A program made the position numbers and the translations under genes. Source: Aldehydirespirator sp965116865 (GTDB taxonomy: Bacteria > Actinomycetota > Acidimicrobiia > Acidimicrobiales > Aldehydirespiratoraceae). From it: a stretch of DNA of 64,000 nucleotides. Shown here piece after piece: positions 8,740 to 19,600 of the stretch. Below the pieces are notes generated by a model. That model searched no databases, was not told where the DNA came from, and saw only the letters and a program-made list of their open reading frames with translations. The DNA lies in contig OZ220727.1 in the NCBI GenBank assembly GCA_965116865.1, positions 124,001-188,000 of the forward strand. The letters run 5' to 3'. Position 1 is the first letter of the stretch. Every line of letters starts with the position of its first letter.

Positions 8740-11088
8740 ATGACGGCGCAGGGCTGGTCGCTCGCCGGGGCCGACGACTGGAGAGCGCTGGTAGAGCGGA
8801 CGCTGCGGGGCCGGGACTTGGCCGAACTGTCCAGCAGGACCCGCGACGGCATCGAGGTCCGGCCCCTGTACACCGCCGGCCCCGAGCGGCCTGCGGTGCT
8901 GGCAGCCGCGGACCTCCGCAGGTGTGAGGCGGGCTGGGATGTCCGCCAGCTTCACCGGCTGGCAGCATCCGGCGGTGCCGCGGAGGAGCTCCGGCGCCGG
9001 ATCCAGGAGGACCTGGCCGGCGGGGTCGCGTCGGTGGAACTCGAAGTCCCCGTCGGCATCGACGCCGACGAACTCGACGCTCTGCTCGACGGTGTCGACA
9101 TTGCGGCCACGCCGGTGGCTCTCGCGCCCAGCGCGGAGCCGGGCGCGGCCGAGACCCTCCTCGCGCTGGCGGCTCGCCGGGGCGCCGGCCTCGCGTCCGG
9201 CAGCTCGCTGGGCGTCGACCCCTTGGGGGAGTGGGCTCGTTCGGGCCGTCGCATGGACTGCGCTCCGGCAGCGGCCTGGGCGGCATCCTTGGCCGCTAGC
9301 CCCGTGGGCCGGAGCTTCCAAGGCTCCGACCCGGGCGTGCGGGGGGCGCAGCCCGGAGATGACTTTGACCTGAGTGGAGGTCTCTTCTCGGACCCGGGCG
9401 TGCGGGGGGCGCAGGGCTGCCACCACCACCTGACCGCCGACGTCGGCTCGGACCCGGTCGTGCGGGGAGCGCAGGGTTCGGGTCTGGGGGTTCGGGGGGC
9501 GCAGGGCGCGTGGCCGCAGAGTTCGCACATGTTCCGGCACGGGTCCGGGGTCGGAGTGTTCACGGTGGACGCGCTCCGCTACGCAGACGCGGGCGCGACA
9601 GAGGCGCAGGTGCTGGGGTGGGCGACAGCGACGGGGGTCGCCTACCTGCGGGCGCTGGTCGAGGCCGGTGTCCAGGTGGACGCTGCGGCGGGGATGATCG
9701 GGTTCCGGTTGGCGGCCACAGCCGACCAGTTCGTGACGATCGCCGCGCTGCGGGCGGCCCGAGTCATCTGGGCGCGGGTGGTGACGGCCGGCGGCGGATC
9801 GCAGCAGGCGGCCCGCCAGTACCAGCACGCGGTGACCGCACCCCACATGTTCAGCCGCCGCGATCCGTGGGTCAACCTGCTGCGGGGCGCCGCGGCGGCG
9901 CTGGCTGCCGGTGTGGCCGGCGCCGATGCGGTGACTGTGCTGCCCTTCGACCACGCGTCGGGCGCGGTGGACGCCGACGGCGCTCTGGGACGCAGGCTGG
10001 CCCGCAACACCCAGCTGCTGCTGCTGGAGGAGTCGCATCTGGGGAGGGCTGCCGACCCGGCGGGCGGGTCGTTCTACGTGGAGTCGCTCACCGAGCAGCT
10101 GGCGTCGGCGGGCTGGCGGGTGCTCCAGGACGTCGAGGCGTCCGGCGGGATCGGGGCCGTTGTTCGCGACGGCGCGATCGCGGCCGCGGTCGATGGGAGC
10201 TGGCGGTCCCGCCTCGGTTCGCTCAGGACCCGCAGCGAACCCGTGACCGGGGTGAGCGAGTTCCCCTCGCTCGACGAGCCGGCCTCTGTGTCTGTGGTTG
10301 GTCCGGTCGAGGCGGATCGTACGGGTGCCGACTGTCAGCATGGGCGGAGTCTGGCCTCTGTGTCTGTGGTTGGTCCGGTCGAGGCGGATCGTACGGGTGC
10401 CGACTGTCAGCATGGGCGGAGTCTGGCCTCTGTGTCTGTGGTTGGTCCGGTCGAGGCGGATCGTACGGGTGCCGACTGTCAGCATGGGCGGAGTCTGGCC
10501 TCTGTGTCTGTGGTTGGTCCGGTCGAGGCGGATCGTACGGGTGCCGACTGTCAGCATGGGCGGAGTCTGGCCTCTGTGTCTGTGGTTGGTCCGGTCGAGG
10601 CGGACGACGGCGCGGGCCTGCTGGTGCGGCGCCTGGCCGAGCCGTTCGAGGTTCTGCGCGACGCAGCCGACCGCTGGCGGGTCGCTACCGTCGACCGGCC
10701 CGCGGTGTGGGTGGCGGCGCTGGGGCCGGCCGCAACCCATGCGGCCCGCACGGCGTGGGTGCAGAACCTGCTGGCTGCGGGCGGCGTCGAGGCACGGGGC
10801 GCAACCGGCGCAGACTCGCCCATCGCCGCTGCCGCCGGCTTCGCGGCGTCGGGCCTGACGGCGGCCGTGATCACCGGCAGCGACGACGTGTTCCGTCTGC
10901 GGGGTGCCGCCGCCGCGGCTGCGCTGTCGGACGCGGGCGCAGCCTTCGTGGCCTTGGCGTGCGACCTCGACACTCCCGCTGAGCTGCTCGCCGAGCTGCG
11001 GTCCGCCGGCGTCGAAGAGGTCTGGCACGACGGCATCGACGCCGTCGCTGCGCTGGAGCGCCTCCACCGGATTCTCGGAATCGGCTAG
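8740..11088 (+). CDS. mutA: Methylmalonyl-CoA mutase small (beta) subunit with inserted repeats
   Basis: This 782-residue protein, counted from ATG 8740, is longer than the usual 600-640. The mutase barrel is clear: PLYTAGPERPAV, GVASVELEVP, FTVDALRYADAGA, WARVVTAGGGSQQAARQY, HMFSRRDPWVNLLRGAAAALAAGVAGADAV split over the barrel end, and GRAADPAGGSFYVESLTE. The C-terminal Rossmann-like domain (from about 625) ends with VEEVWHDGIDAVAALERLH and lacks the DxHxxG cobalamin motif, as expected for the non-catalytic subunit. Two extra segments explain the length: residues ~195-255 with four SDPGVRGAQ-like units, and ~515-622 with 24-residue repeats in the linker between domains. The catalytic mutB is not in the window. 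The enzyme belongs to propionate and branched-chain metabolism. Confidence 0.88.
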   Translation: MTAQGWSLAGADDWRALVERTLRGRDLAELSSRTRDGIEVRPLYTAGPERPAVLAAADLRRCEAGWDVRQLHRLAASGGAAEELRRRIQEDLAGGVASVELEVPVGIDADELDALLDGVDIAATPVALAPSAEPGAAETLLALAARRGAGLASGSSLGVDPLGEWARSGRRMDCAPAAAWAASLAASPVGRSFQGSDPGVRGAQPGDDFDLSGGLFSDPGVRGAQGCHHHLTADVGSDPVVRGAQGSGLGVRGAQGAWPQSSHMFRHGSGVGVFTVDALRYADAGATEAQVLGWATATGVAYLRALVEAGVQVDAAAGMIGFRLAATADQFVTIAALRAARVIWARVVTAGGGSQQAARQYQHAVTAPHMFSRRDPWVNLLRGAAAALAAGVAGADAVTVLPFDHASGAVDADGALGRRLARNTQLLLLEESHLGRAADPAGGSFYVESLTEQLASAGWRVLQDVEASGGIGAVVRDGAIAAAVDGSWRSRLGSLRTRSEPVTGVSEFPSLDEPASVSVVGPVEADRTGADCQHGRSLASVSVVGPVEADRTGADCQHGRSLASVSVVGPVEADRTGADCQHGRSLASVSVVGPVEADRTGADCQHGRSLASVSVVGPVEADDGAGLLVRRLAEPFEVLRDAADRWRVATVDRPAVWVAALGPAATHAARTAWVQNLLAAGGVEARGATGADSPIAAAAGFAASGLTAAVITGSDDVFRLRGAAAAAALSDAGAAFVALACDLDTPAELLAELRSAGVEEVWHDGIDAVAALERLHRILGIG
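9322..9504. repeat. In-frame SDPGVRGAQ-type repeats inside mutA
   Basis: TCSGACCCGG.CGTGCGGGG-type units begin at 9325, 9388, 9448 and (degenerate) 9478, spaced 63, 60 and 30 bp. All spacings are multiples of three, so the reading frame is kept. Confidence 0.75.
10282..10605. repeat. 72-bp in-frame tandem array inside mutA (4.5 units)
   Basis: Units beginning GCCTCTGTGTCTGTGGTTGG start at 10282, 10354, 10426, 10498 and 10570 (partial). They encode identical 24-residue units, SVSVVGPVEADRTGADCQHG followed by RSLA. They lie exactly in the linker between the barrel and the C-terminal domain. Confidence 0.97.
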
Positions 11089-11682
11089 TGCGTGCCATGT
11101 GTACGTCTCCTGGGGGAGGTCGCGGGTATACGGTGCCACGCATCCTCCCTCAGGAGGTCGTCCCGACCCGGTCGCCCCCTACCTGCGAGACCGCAGAGCT
11201 GCCCGAGTTCCACGGCATTGTCGGCGCCTTCATCGTCTCGGGCATGGAGGTCCACGGACTGCACGACTCGCGGGCCCGAGTTCCACCATGTAGCCGGCAC
11301 CTTCATCGTTTGGTCCACGAAGATTCTCGCCCAACACCACGCAGGCCGACCCTCGAACGGCTGTCGGCGGCTCCTACGACCTGCTGCAAGTCCTGAGGCG
11401 CACCGCCCGCCGCTACTGGCTCAGCCAATTTCGAGGCCTGTGGCCTGATGACGACACGACCAGCCGACCTGCGTCGGCAACCCTGCATCCCGCGAGATCG
11501 CGCCGCGCCCGGCAGGCTGCAGCCGTCCGGCACCGAGTGCCGGAGTCGGTGTCGCCGCTTCCTCACTCTGGCTGCGGCGCCGGGCTCCCGCCCGCGGCTT
11601 CGACTATGCGTGCAGATGATCGAACGATCTTTTTGTTATCTTCGAGGTTGCTGCATTGTTGTCGGATGGCTGATATGCTCTC
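11089..11682. other. Intergenic region with a degenerate ~73-bp duplication
   Basis: No open frame here looks like a gene. GCCCGAGTTCCAC occurs at 11201 and 11274, each followed by a similar GC.CCTTCATCGT stretch, giving a diverged duplication of about 73 bp. The end (11620-11680) is AT-richer and carries TTGCTG and TGATAT 17 bp apart just upstream of the next gene. Confidence 0.55.
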
Positions 11683-12144
11683 ATGGTGTTGTCGACGTTC
11701 GCCGCAGTCTTGAGCCAGATCCTGTCCCAGGACGCCTCTCCGTGGGATCTCGCTCCCGTCTTCGCAGCGTTCGTGGTGCCCATCTTGGGGTTGACCGTGA
11801 CGCTCATGCGCTACCAGCACACCGACAGCACCAAGACCCGCGACCTGATCGAGCGCGCCGCCCGGGAGACCGACAAGCAGTTCGAGCGGGCCGCCGAAGC
11901 CACCGCCAAGCAGTTCGAGCAGGTCGCCGAAGCCACCGCCAAGCAGTTCGAGCAGGTCGCCGAAGCTACCGCCAAGCAGTTCGAGCAGGTCGACAAGCAG
12001 TTCGACCTGCTGCGTGCCGACGTCCGCGACATCGGCACCGGCCTCACCGACGCACGCGATCGTCTGGCCCGCATCGAGGGTCGCCTCGACGCCTCCCGAC
12101 CGCAGCACGACGACAACGACGAGAACAGCCGCGACGCCGCCTGA
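11683..12144 (+). CDS. Membrane-anchored coiled-coil protein with 11-residue repeats
   Basis: This 153-residue protein has one predicted membrane helix at residues ~22-43 (PVFAAFVVPILGLTVTLM). A long amphipathic coiled coil follows, made of tandem QFEQVAEATAK 11-mers (33-bp DNA period), and then a charged tail. ATG 11683 has no ribosome site. TGATAT lies six bases before it, so leaderless translation is possible, and the GTG at codon 2 is an alternative start. A paralogous design occurs at 41548-42033 on the other strand. Small TM/coiled-coil proteins like these are common but uncharacterised; no function is claimed. Confidence 0.65.
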   Translation: MVLSTFAAVLSQILSQDASPWDLAPVFAAFVVPILGLTVTLMRYQHTDSTKTRDLIERAARETDKQFERAAEATAKQFEQVAEATAKQFEQVAEATAKQFEQVDKQFDLLRADVRDIGTGLTDARDRLARIEGRLDASRPQHDDNDENSRDAA

Positions 12145-12242
12145 AGCGCCGTCCGCCCGTGCCCGGCCACCGCGGGCCGCGGCCTCGACAGGCGGGTAGC
12201 GGCCTTCGAGGTCGAGTCGTCGGGCGTGCCGGCCCGCCGCCG

Positions 12243-12328
12243 ACAGCTCGCGGTCGCGCAGGGATGCGGGTGGCAGCGACATCTCGAGGACGCCGATCAC
12301 CACAGCTCGCGGTCGCGCAGGGATGCGG
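12243..12328. repeat. 59-bp direct duplication
   Basis: ACAGCTCGCGGTCGCGCAGG occurs at 12243 and 12302, continuing GATGCGGG in both. It lies in the spacer before plsC. Confidence 0.85.
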
Positions 12329-12404
12329 GACCGATCGGGAGCGCCCTGCCGACGCGGAGGTGGTAGACAGCGGCCGGCGCGTCTGCGAGTCGAAGGGGAG
12401 TCCG

Positions 12405-13073
12405 GTGGAGGATCTGCAGCGGAAGGCTCAGCGCATCGCGGCCAAGCGCAGCTCCATGTGGGTGTACCGCTCCGTGCGCGGCGCTGTCATGGCGGTGCTG
12501 TACCCCTACTTTCGGGTGCGGCGGCGGGGCCGGGAGCATCTCGACGTCGAGGGTCCGGTGATCGTGGCGCCAGTGCATCGGTCGAACCTCGACATGCCGC
12601 TGCTGGCCGGGATGAGCCGCCGCCGGCTGCGGGCGCTGTCGAAGGAGTCGCTGTTCTCCGGCCGGTTCTTCGGGGCTTTCCTGGCGGCGTTGGGGGCGTT
12701 CCCGGTACGGCGGGGCGCGGCCGACCGGGACGCGCTGCGGGAGGCGGTCAGGATGCTGGAGGCGGGCGAGCAGGTGGTGGTGTTCCCCGAGGGCACCCGG
12801 CAGGCGGGGCCCCGGGTGGTGGCGGTGTTCGACGGTGTGGGCTACCTCGCGTCGCGCACAGGCGCTGTCGTCGTGCCGGTCGGCATCGCCGGCACTGAGG
12901 CCGCGATGGCCGCCGGGGTCCGTGTGCCGCGGCCGGTCAGGGTGGCCATGGTCGCCGGTCCGCCCGTCCGCCCGCCGGAGGGGCGGATGAGCCGGCCCCG
13001 GATGAAGCGCTTCTCCTCCGAGGTCCGCGAGCGTCTGCAGGCGGCTTTCGACGAGGCCCAGAGCCTCGTCTGA
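12405..13073 (+). CDS. plsC: 1-acyl-sn-glycerol-3-phosphate acyltransferase family protein
   Basis: This 222-residue protein starts at GTG 12405 with AGGGGAG four bases upstream. The open frame extends far left, but that sequence is not protein-like. The acyltransferase signature is complete: the catalytic HRSNLD (H-x4-D) near residue 53 and the FPEGTR substrate motif near 128. A hydrophobic stretch (GAVMAVLYPYF) lies near the N-terminus. It should transfer an acyl chain to lysophosphatidate or a related acceptor at the inner membrane face, in phospholipid synthesis. The gene is followed at once by a 68-bp tandem array. Confidence 0.88.
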   Translation: MEDLQRKAQRIAAKRSSMWVYRSVRGAVMAVLYPYFRVRRRGREHLDVEGPVIVAPVHRSNLDMPLLAGMSRRRLRALSKESLFSGRFFGAFLAALGAFPVRRGAADRDALREAVRMLEAGEQVVVFPEGTRQAGPRVVAVFDGVGYLASRTGAVVVPVGIAGTEAAMAAGVRVPRPVRVAMVAGPPVRPPEGRMSRPRMKRFSSEVRERLQAAFDEAQSLV

Positions 13074-13081
13074 GCGGACGT

Positions 13082-13383
13082 GTCCGGCTGTCGCGTGGAG
13101 GGGGTGCCGTCTCCTGTGAGGACGGTCCGATGCTCGCGGGCGGTGCGGTAGGCCGCCAGCGCGGCGTCGTCGTGGGGGCACCGTCTCCTGTGAGGACGGT
13201 CCGATGCTCGTCTGACGGGCCCTGTCCGGCTGTCGCGTGGAGGGGGTGCCGTCTCCTGTGAGGACGGTCCGATGCTCGTCTGACGGGCCCTGTCCGGCTG
13301 TCGCGTGGAGGGGGTGCTGTCTCCTGTGAGGACGGTCCGATGCTCGTCTGACGGGCCCTGTCCGGCTGTCGCGTGGAGGGGGC
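13082..13383. repeat. 68-bp tandem array after plsC
   Basis: GTCCGGCTGTCGCGTGGAGG starts at 13224, 13292 and 13360 (68 bp), with an earlier diverged copy at 13082. A shorter internal element, GTCTCCTGTGAGGACGGTCC, also recurs within a variant unit near 13180. Confidence 0.93.
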
Positions 13384-13597
13384 CGGTAGCGACACCGGGG
13401 TGGTCGGGTCGAGGCCGTGTCTTGCAGTCACTGCGCGGGGAGGAGCGCGGTGCTGCGCGGCTCCGATGAGGGGGCGGCCTGGGTCGGGTCGAGGGGCGTG
13501 GGCGAGGCGGCAGGCGGCGGCTGGTGCGCTCGGCGCTCTCTACCCGGGCGCAGGTGTGGCAGCGGAACACGGCGGGTCGAGGGGCGTGGGCGGCGAC

Positions 13598-13626
13598 TTG
13601 TCACCCGGGTGCAGAGGTGGCAGACT
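13598..13626 (+). promoter_or_regulatory. Leaderless-type promoter of surface protein A
   Basis: TTGTCA (13598-13603) and CAGACT (13621-13626) are separated by 17 bp, and ATG 13636 follows nine bases later. The same arrangement precedes paralogues B and C. A decayed copy of the unit lies at about 13540-13562. Confidence 0.7.
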
Positions 13627-13635
13627 GACGCGACT

Positions 13636-16600
13636 ATGGTGCGCTCATATGTGAGGGAATGGGTGTGGAGGGGGTGCGGAGGGGTCTGTCGGTGGTGGCG
13701 GGGGCGGGGTGTGGCGTGTCGCGGCTGTTGTCGGGGGTTGCTTGGTCGTGTCTGGGCTGCGGTGGTGGTGTTGGTGGTGGGGGCTGCGGGGCTGGGTGTC
13801 GGTCCGGCTGCCGCGCAGGAGTCGGGGTTCTCCGACGTGGGCGGGGGTGTGCATGCGGCCAGTGTCGAGTTGTTGGCCGCGGACGGGGTGTTCGAGGGCA
13901 CTGAGTGCGGTGAGGGGTTGTTCTGTCCGTTCGAGCTTCTGTTGCGGCGTGATATGGCTGTGTGGATGGTGAGGGTGCTGGGCGAGGAGGCGTCGCGGGT
14001 GTCGTCGCGTTTCGGTGATGTGGATGCCGGGGCTTGGCGGGCGGGGTATGTGGAGCGTTTGGCGGAGTTGGGGGTGACGAAGGGTTGTAGGTCTGATCCG
14101 TTGGAGTTCTGTCCCGACGATGTGGTGAGCCGTGCGCAGATGGCGTCGTTTCTTGTGCGGGCGTTCGAGTTGGCGCCGGCTTCGGATCCGCACGGGTTCT
14201 CCGATGTGGCGGGGGGCGTGCATGAGGGCAACATCGCGGCGCTGGCCGCGGCGGGCGTCACGCGGGGCTGTAGGTCTGAGCCGTTGGAGTTCTGTCCCGG
14301 TGATTCGGTGAGCCGTGCGCAGATGGCGTCGTTCCTGCAGCGGGGCCGCGCCGCGGGCGAGGAAGCCGAGGACGAAGAGGACGAGACTGACACCGGCGGC
14401 GGCCCGGGCCCGGTCATCGGCCCGACGGTGGGCCCGACCCCGATCGGTCCGGTGCCGACCGTGCCGCCGACCACGACGGTGCCCACCCCGCCCGCCGCGC
14501 CCCGGTCGGTGGCGCTGCAGGGCGGCGACGCGGTGCTGGAGGCGTCGTGGTCGGCGCCCGCCTCCGACGGCGGGAGCCCCGTCACCGGGTATGTGGTTCA
14601 GTGGAGGCTCGACGCCGGGGTCTACGGCGCGTCGAGCGAGGCGACGCCGACGGGCTCGCCCCACACGATAAGCGGGCTCACCAACGGCGCCCGGTACTGG
14701 GTGCGGGTGGCTGCCGTGAACGACGTCGGGCGGGGAGACTGGTCCGAGGAGGCGGACGCCGTCCCTGCGACCGTGCCGGGCAGGCCCGAGGGGGTCGCCG
14801 TTTTGCGGGGCGACTCCGAGGTCGAGTTGTCGTGGTCGGCGCCCGCGAACAACGGGGCGGCTATCACCGGGTATGTGGTGCAGTGGAAGTCCGGCACCCA
14901 GGACTACGGCGCGGCGCGCCAGCGGACCGCGGCGGGCTCGCCGTTCACTGTGGCGAGGCTGACCAACGGCACGACGTACTGGTTCCAGGTGGCCGCGGAG
15001 AACGGTGTGGGCCGCAGCGCCTGGACCGACGATGTGTCGGCCACGCCCGCGACCCGTCCGGGCGTTCCCCAGTCGCTGTCGGCCGCTGGCGCCGACTCGG
15101 AGTTGGAGGTGTCGTGGTCGCCGCCCGCGAGCGATGGCGGGCTGTTGATCACCGAGTATGTGGTGCAGTGGAAGTCCGGCAGCGAGTCCTGGGACTCCAC
15201 GCGCGAGGCGACGTCGGCGGACTCGTCGTACACGATCAGCGGTCTCACCAACGGCACCGAGTACCAGGTGCGGGCGGCGGCCCGCAACGTGGTCGGTCAG
15301 GGCGACTGGTCCGACGATGCGTCCGGCACCCCGGCGAGGCTTCCGGGCCGGCCGGCCTCCGTTTCGGCGCAGCGGGGCAACGCCGAGCTCGTGTTGTCGT
15401 GGGTTGCGCCCGACGGCGGCGGGCTGTCGATATCGGAGTATGTGGTGCAGTGGCGTTCGGGCACCCAGTCCTACGGATCGTCGCGGCAGCGGACCGCGGC
15501 GGTCTCGCCGTACACGCTGACGGGGCTGACGAACGGCACGGCCTATTCAGTGCAGGTGGCGGCGCGCACCCGCTTGGGGCAGGGTCCGTGGTCCGAGGAG
15601 GCGACCGCGGTTCCGGCCACGGTGCCGGCCCGGCCCGGAAGCGTGTCCGCGGCGCCCGCGGACTCGGCGCTGGCGGTGTCGTGGGTTGCGCCCGACGGCG
15701 GCGGGCTGTCGATATCGGAGTATGTGGTGCAGTGGAAGTCCAGCACCCAGGTCTACAGCTCCACGCGCCAGGCGACGGTCGCGGGCTCGCCGCACACGGT
15801 CAGCGGTCTCACGAACGGCACCGAGTACCGGGTGCGGGTGGTGGCCCGCAACGAGGTCGGTCTGGGCGCCTGGTCGAGCGACGCGTCCGGCACCCCGCGG
15901 GGCGTTCCGGGCGCTCCCGAGGACTTGTCGGTCCAGCGGGGCGACTCGGGAGAGCTCGCGGTGTCGTGGTCGGCACCGTCCAGCGGCTCGCCGGTCACCG
16001 GCTACGAGGTGCAATGGAAGACCGCGGTCCAGCAGTGGTCTTCCACGTCGCGCCAGGCGACGGCTTCGGGCTCGCCGCACACGATCAGCAGTCTCACGAA
16101 CGGTACCGCCTACCAGGTGCGGGTGGCCGCGTTGGCTGCCGGCGGGGGCCGCACTTGGTCGCTGCCGGTGCCGGGCACCCCCGCGGACGCTCCGGCCGAG
16201 CCCTCCGGGGTGACGGTGCGGCGGGGCGGCTCGGGGGAGTTGGTGGTGTCGTGGTCGGCGCCCGCGAACAACGGGGCGGCTATCACCGGGTATGTGGTGC
16301 AGTGGAAGTCCGGCACCCAGGACTACGGCACGTCGCGCCAGGCGACGGCTTCGAGCACCACGGCTACGCTCAGCGGCCTGACCAACGGCGCCGTCCACCA
16401 GGTGCGGGTGGCGGCCCGCAACGCGGCCGGTCAGGGCGGCTGGTCCGACGACGCCGAAGGCACCCCGGCGGCCCGGCCCGACAAGACTGCCGACGTGTCG
16501 ACGCAGCGCGGCGACGCCCGGCTCGCGGTGTCGTGGTCGGCGCCCGCGAACAACGGGGCGGCTATCACCGGGTATGTGGTGCAGTGGAAGTCCGGCGCCC

Positions 16601-19600
16601 AAGTCTACGGCACGTCGCGCCAGGCGACGGCTTCGGGCACGACGCACACGCTGAGCGGTCTCACGAACGGCACCGCCTACCAGGTGCGGGTGGCGGCCCG
16701 CAACGCGGCCGGTCAGGGGGACTGGTCCGACGACGCGTCGGGCACGCCCGCGGCGGCGCCCGGCACGCCAGGCGGCGTCTCCGTCGCGCGGGGCGGCTCG
16801 GGGGAGCTGTCGGTGTCGTGGTCGGTGCCCGCGAACAACGGGGCGGCTATCACCGGGTATGTGGTGCAGTGGAAGTCCGGCGTCCAAGTCTACGGCACGT
16901 CGCGTCAGGGGGCGGCTTCGGGCACGACGCACACGCTGAGCGGTCTCACGAACGGCACCGCCTACCAGGTGCGGGTGGCGGCCCGCAACGCGGTCGGTCT
17001 GGGCGACTGGTCCGGCGACGTGCCCGGAACCCCGGCGGCGCGGCCCGGCGCGCCCGGGAGCCTCAGCGCGGACTCCGCGGCCCCGCCCGAAGGCGACAGA
17101 GAACTGGTGCTCACCTGGTTGCCTCCGTCGGACACCGGAGGCTTCGACGTCGTCCGCTACGTGGTCCAGTGGCGCTCCGGCGCGGATCAGTTCGGAACCA
17201 CCAACCAGAGCACGACCACCGACGAGCCCGACCCCGACACCGGCCTCGTGACGCACTCGCTGACCTCGCTGGACAACGGCGCCGAGTATTCGGTGAGGGT
17301 GGCCGCGGTCACCAGCATCGGCCAGGGCGACTGGTCCGACGTGGCCTCGGCCACTCTGTACGGCAGGCCGGCCGCGCCCGGCCTGACGCTCACCGTCCTG
17401 TGGAGACGCATCCGCGTCGACTGGACCCCGCCCTCCGACACCGGCGGCCTGCCCGTGGCCGGCTACCGCCTGCAATGGAAGTCGGGCACCCAGGAGTTCG
17501 TCTTGGACGAGCAACGCGACCTCTCAGTCACCAGCGGGCTCGACGCCGACAAGTTCACCCGCACCTTCACCTTCCCCCTTAGTGCCGATCTGGTGGAGTA
17601 CACCTTCCGCGTCTGGGCCTACACCCACGACAGCGACGCCGGAGGAGACCGCCGCGGGCATGCAGCCACAGCCGGCGCCACACCGCTCTCCACGCCCGGT
17701 TTGGCCGATCATCAGGCTCTGCGCGGCTTCATGGAGCGCACCGTCGAGCACTACGAGACCGAAAGCCCCTGGGTGCGGACCGCATGGGACCACATATCCG
17801 ACGAGATCATCCGGCTCGTCGCGCCCGAGTCACTCCCGAATTCGGCGGGCATCACCGAAATGAGCTGCACAACCACCACCGACAAGCTGCGTAATTGCAC
17901 AGCCAATCTGATCGAGGTCAACGCGCTCTTCAGGGAGGAGGCGGAGGTGATGCTGCACGAGCTGGCCCACGTATACGTGCAGACCACCGGCCTGCCCAGC
18001 GACAAAGTCAGGGATGCGCTCGGCGCGGCATGGCTGTTCTTCTACGACAAGCACTACGCGTCGAACAGGTCGCTCTGCCCGCTCGAGTTGTTCGCCGACG
18101 CGCTGGTCTCGCTCACGATGGACACCCCGACCCTGCCCTACTACCCCTCCGTGTGCACCTCCGAATCTGCGCCGCCGGCACAGACCACCGCAGTGGCGCA
18201 GAGCGTGCTCGACGGCGAGGTCAGCGAGTGGTTCACTGACAACTACTGCACCGCCACCACGGCATGGGCCAAGGTCAAGTCGGCGTCGGGTATCGGCGAC
18301 GCCGTGCAGCGTATGGGCCGCAGCATGCTGGTGTACAACATGCAGGGGCTCTTCGGCGGCTACAGGTCGGCTCGGATCGCGGCGCAGGCGGGGTATGTCG
18401 CGGGCAACACCGAGACCAACCCGTGGAACCACACCGTCTGCACGATCCCGGACCCTGAGCCGCCGGCCGGTTCGCCCGGCGCGCCGAGCTCGTTCGCGCT
18501 GGCGTCGGGCAACGCCCAGATCACCGCGTCGTGGGCGGCGCCGACAGACACCGGCACCTCGGCGATCACCGGCTACGAGCTGCAGTGGCGGCCCGAAGAC
18601 GACGCCTACGACCAGACCGCGGCCTCCACCCGCAAGACCACGCTGGGCGCCTCGGCTCTGTCGCACACGGTCACCGGGCTCGGCAACGAGCGCTACGCCA
18701 TGCGGGTGCGCGCCGTCAACACCGAAGGCGCGGGCGCTTGGTCCGACGAGGTTTACAGCCAGCCCGGCGTGCCCGGCCCGGTCGAAAATGTCAGGGTGTA
18801 CGAGCTCATGGACAGGCTGGTCGTGACCTGGGATCCCCCCGCCGACACCGGCGGCGCCTACCTGACCGACACCACCGGCGGACCCGACCTGATGTACCAG
18901 GTGAAGTGGGAGAAGGACGGCAGCACGGCCGGCATCTGCCGGACTGCGGAGGGGCTGTTCGAGCGGGTCCTTCTGATCGACATAAAGCGCAGAGTCGGTG
19001 GGGGTTGCGACGAGGACCTCACCCATAACGACACTATGTCCATCGAGATCGCCGCGACGAACGTGACCGACGACACGAGGTGCAGGCGCTGCACGGAGGT
19101 CGGCTACGGGGAGAGCGTCGAGGTGTCCGGCACACCCCTGAGATACGAGTTCGGGGTCGAGGTCACGACCGGCAACGTCATCCAAAAGGTGGTCGAGGAC
19201 GTGCTGCTGCCCCGCTACGGCGCGACCTTCCCATGGCTCCAGACGACTTGGGACTACTTGAAGGACTACAGCAGGGACAGGGATATCACCTCGAACGGCA
19301 TCAATCGTGGCTTTTCCAGCACCGAAGACATCCTCGGCGGGATTGGTTTCGGCTGTGACCATATTCCGCGGAACGTGCCGTCTCTGTCCTCCAGGCTTCC
19401 TGCCTGCCACTGGAGCCGTGTGGAACTCCAGACGGAGGTAGTCGACTTTCTCCCTGTTGTAGTCCACGAATTAGCTCATCTATACACTCTCGTACCTGGT
19501 ATCTCTGGTGATGCATCGCCAGGCCTCGGACTGCTTTACTTAGGCACCACCTATACTGGTAGTAACTGTAATTACATAGAAATGTATGCAGATGCCCTCG

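Noticed and set aside
10298..10858. Alternative-frame repeat proteins read from the arrays (for example in mutA and in the 55.3-kb array)
   Set aside because: Open frames arise simply because periods divisible by three repeat without stops; the mutA and solute-binding frames are the ones with flanking homology.
11448..12404. N-terminal extension of plsC across the coiled-coil gene region
   Set aside because: The sequence is Arg/Pro-rich shadow of the rightward coiled-coil gene, and GTG 12405 has a proper ribosome site.
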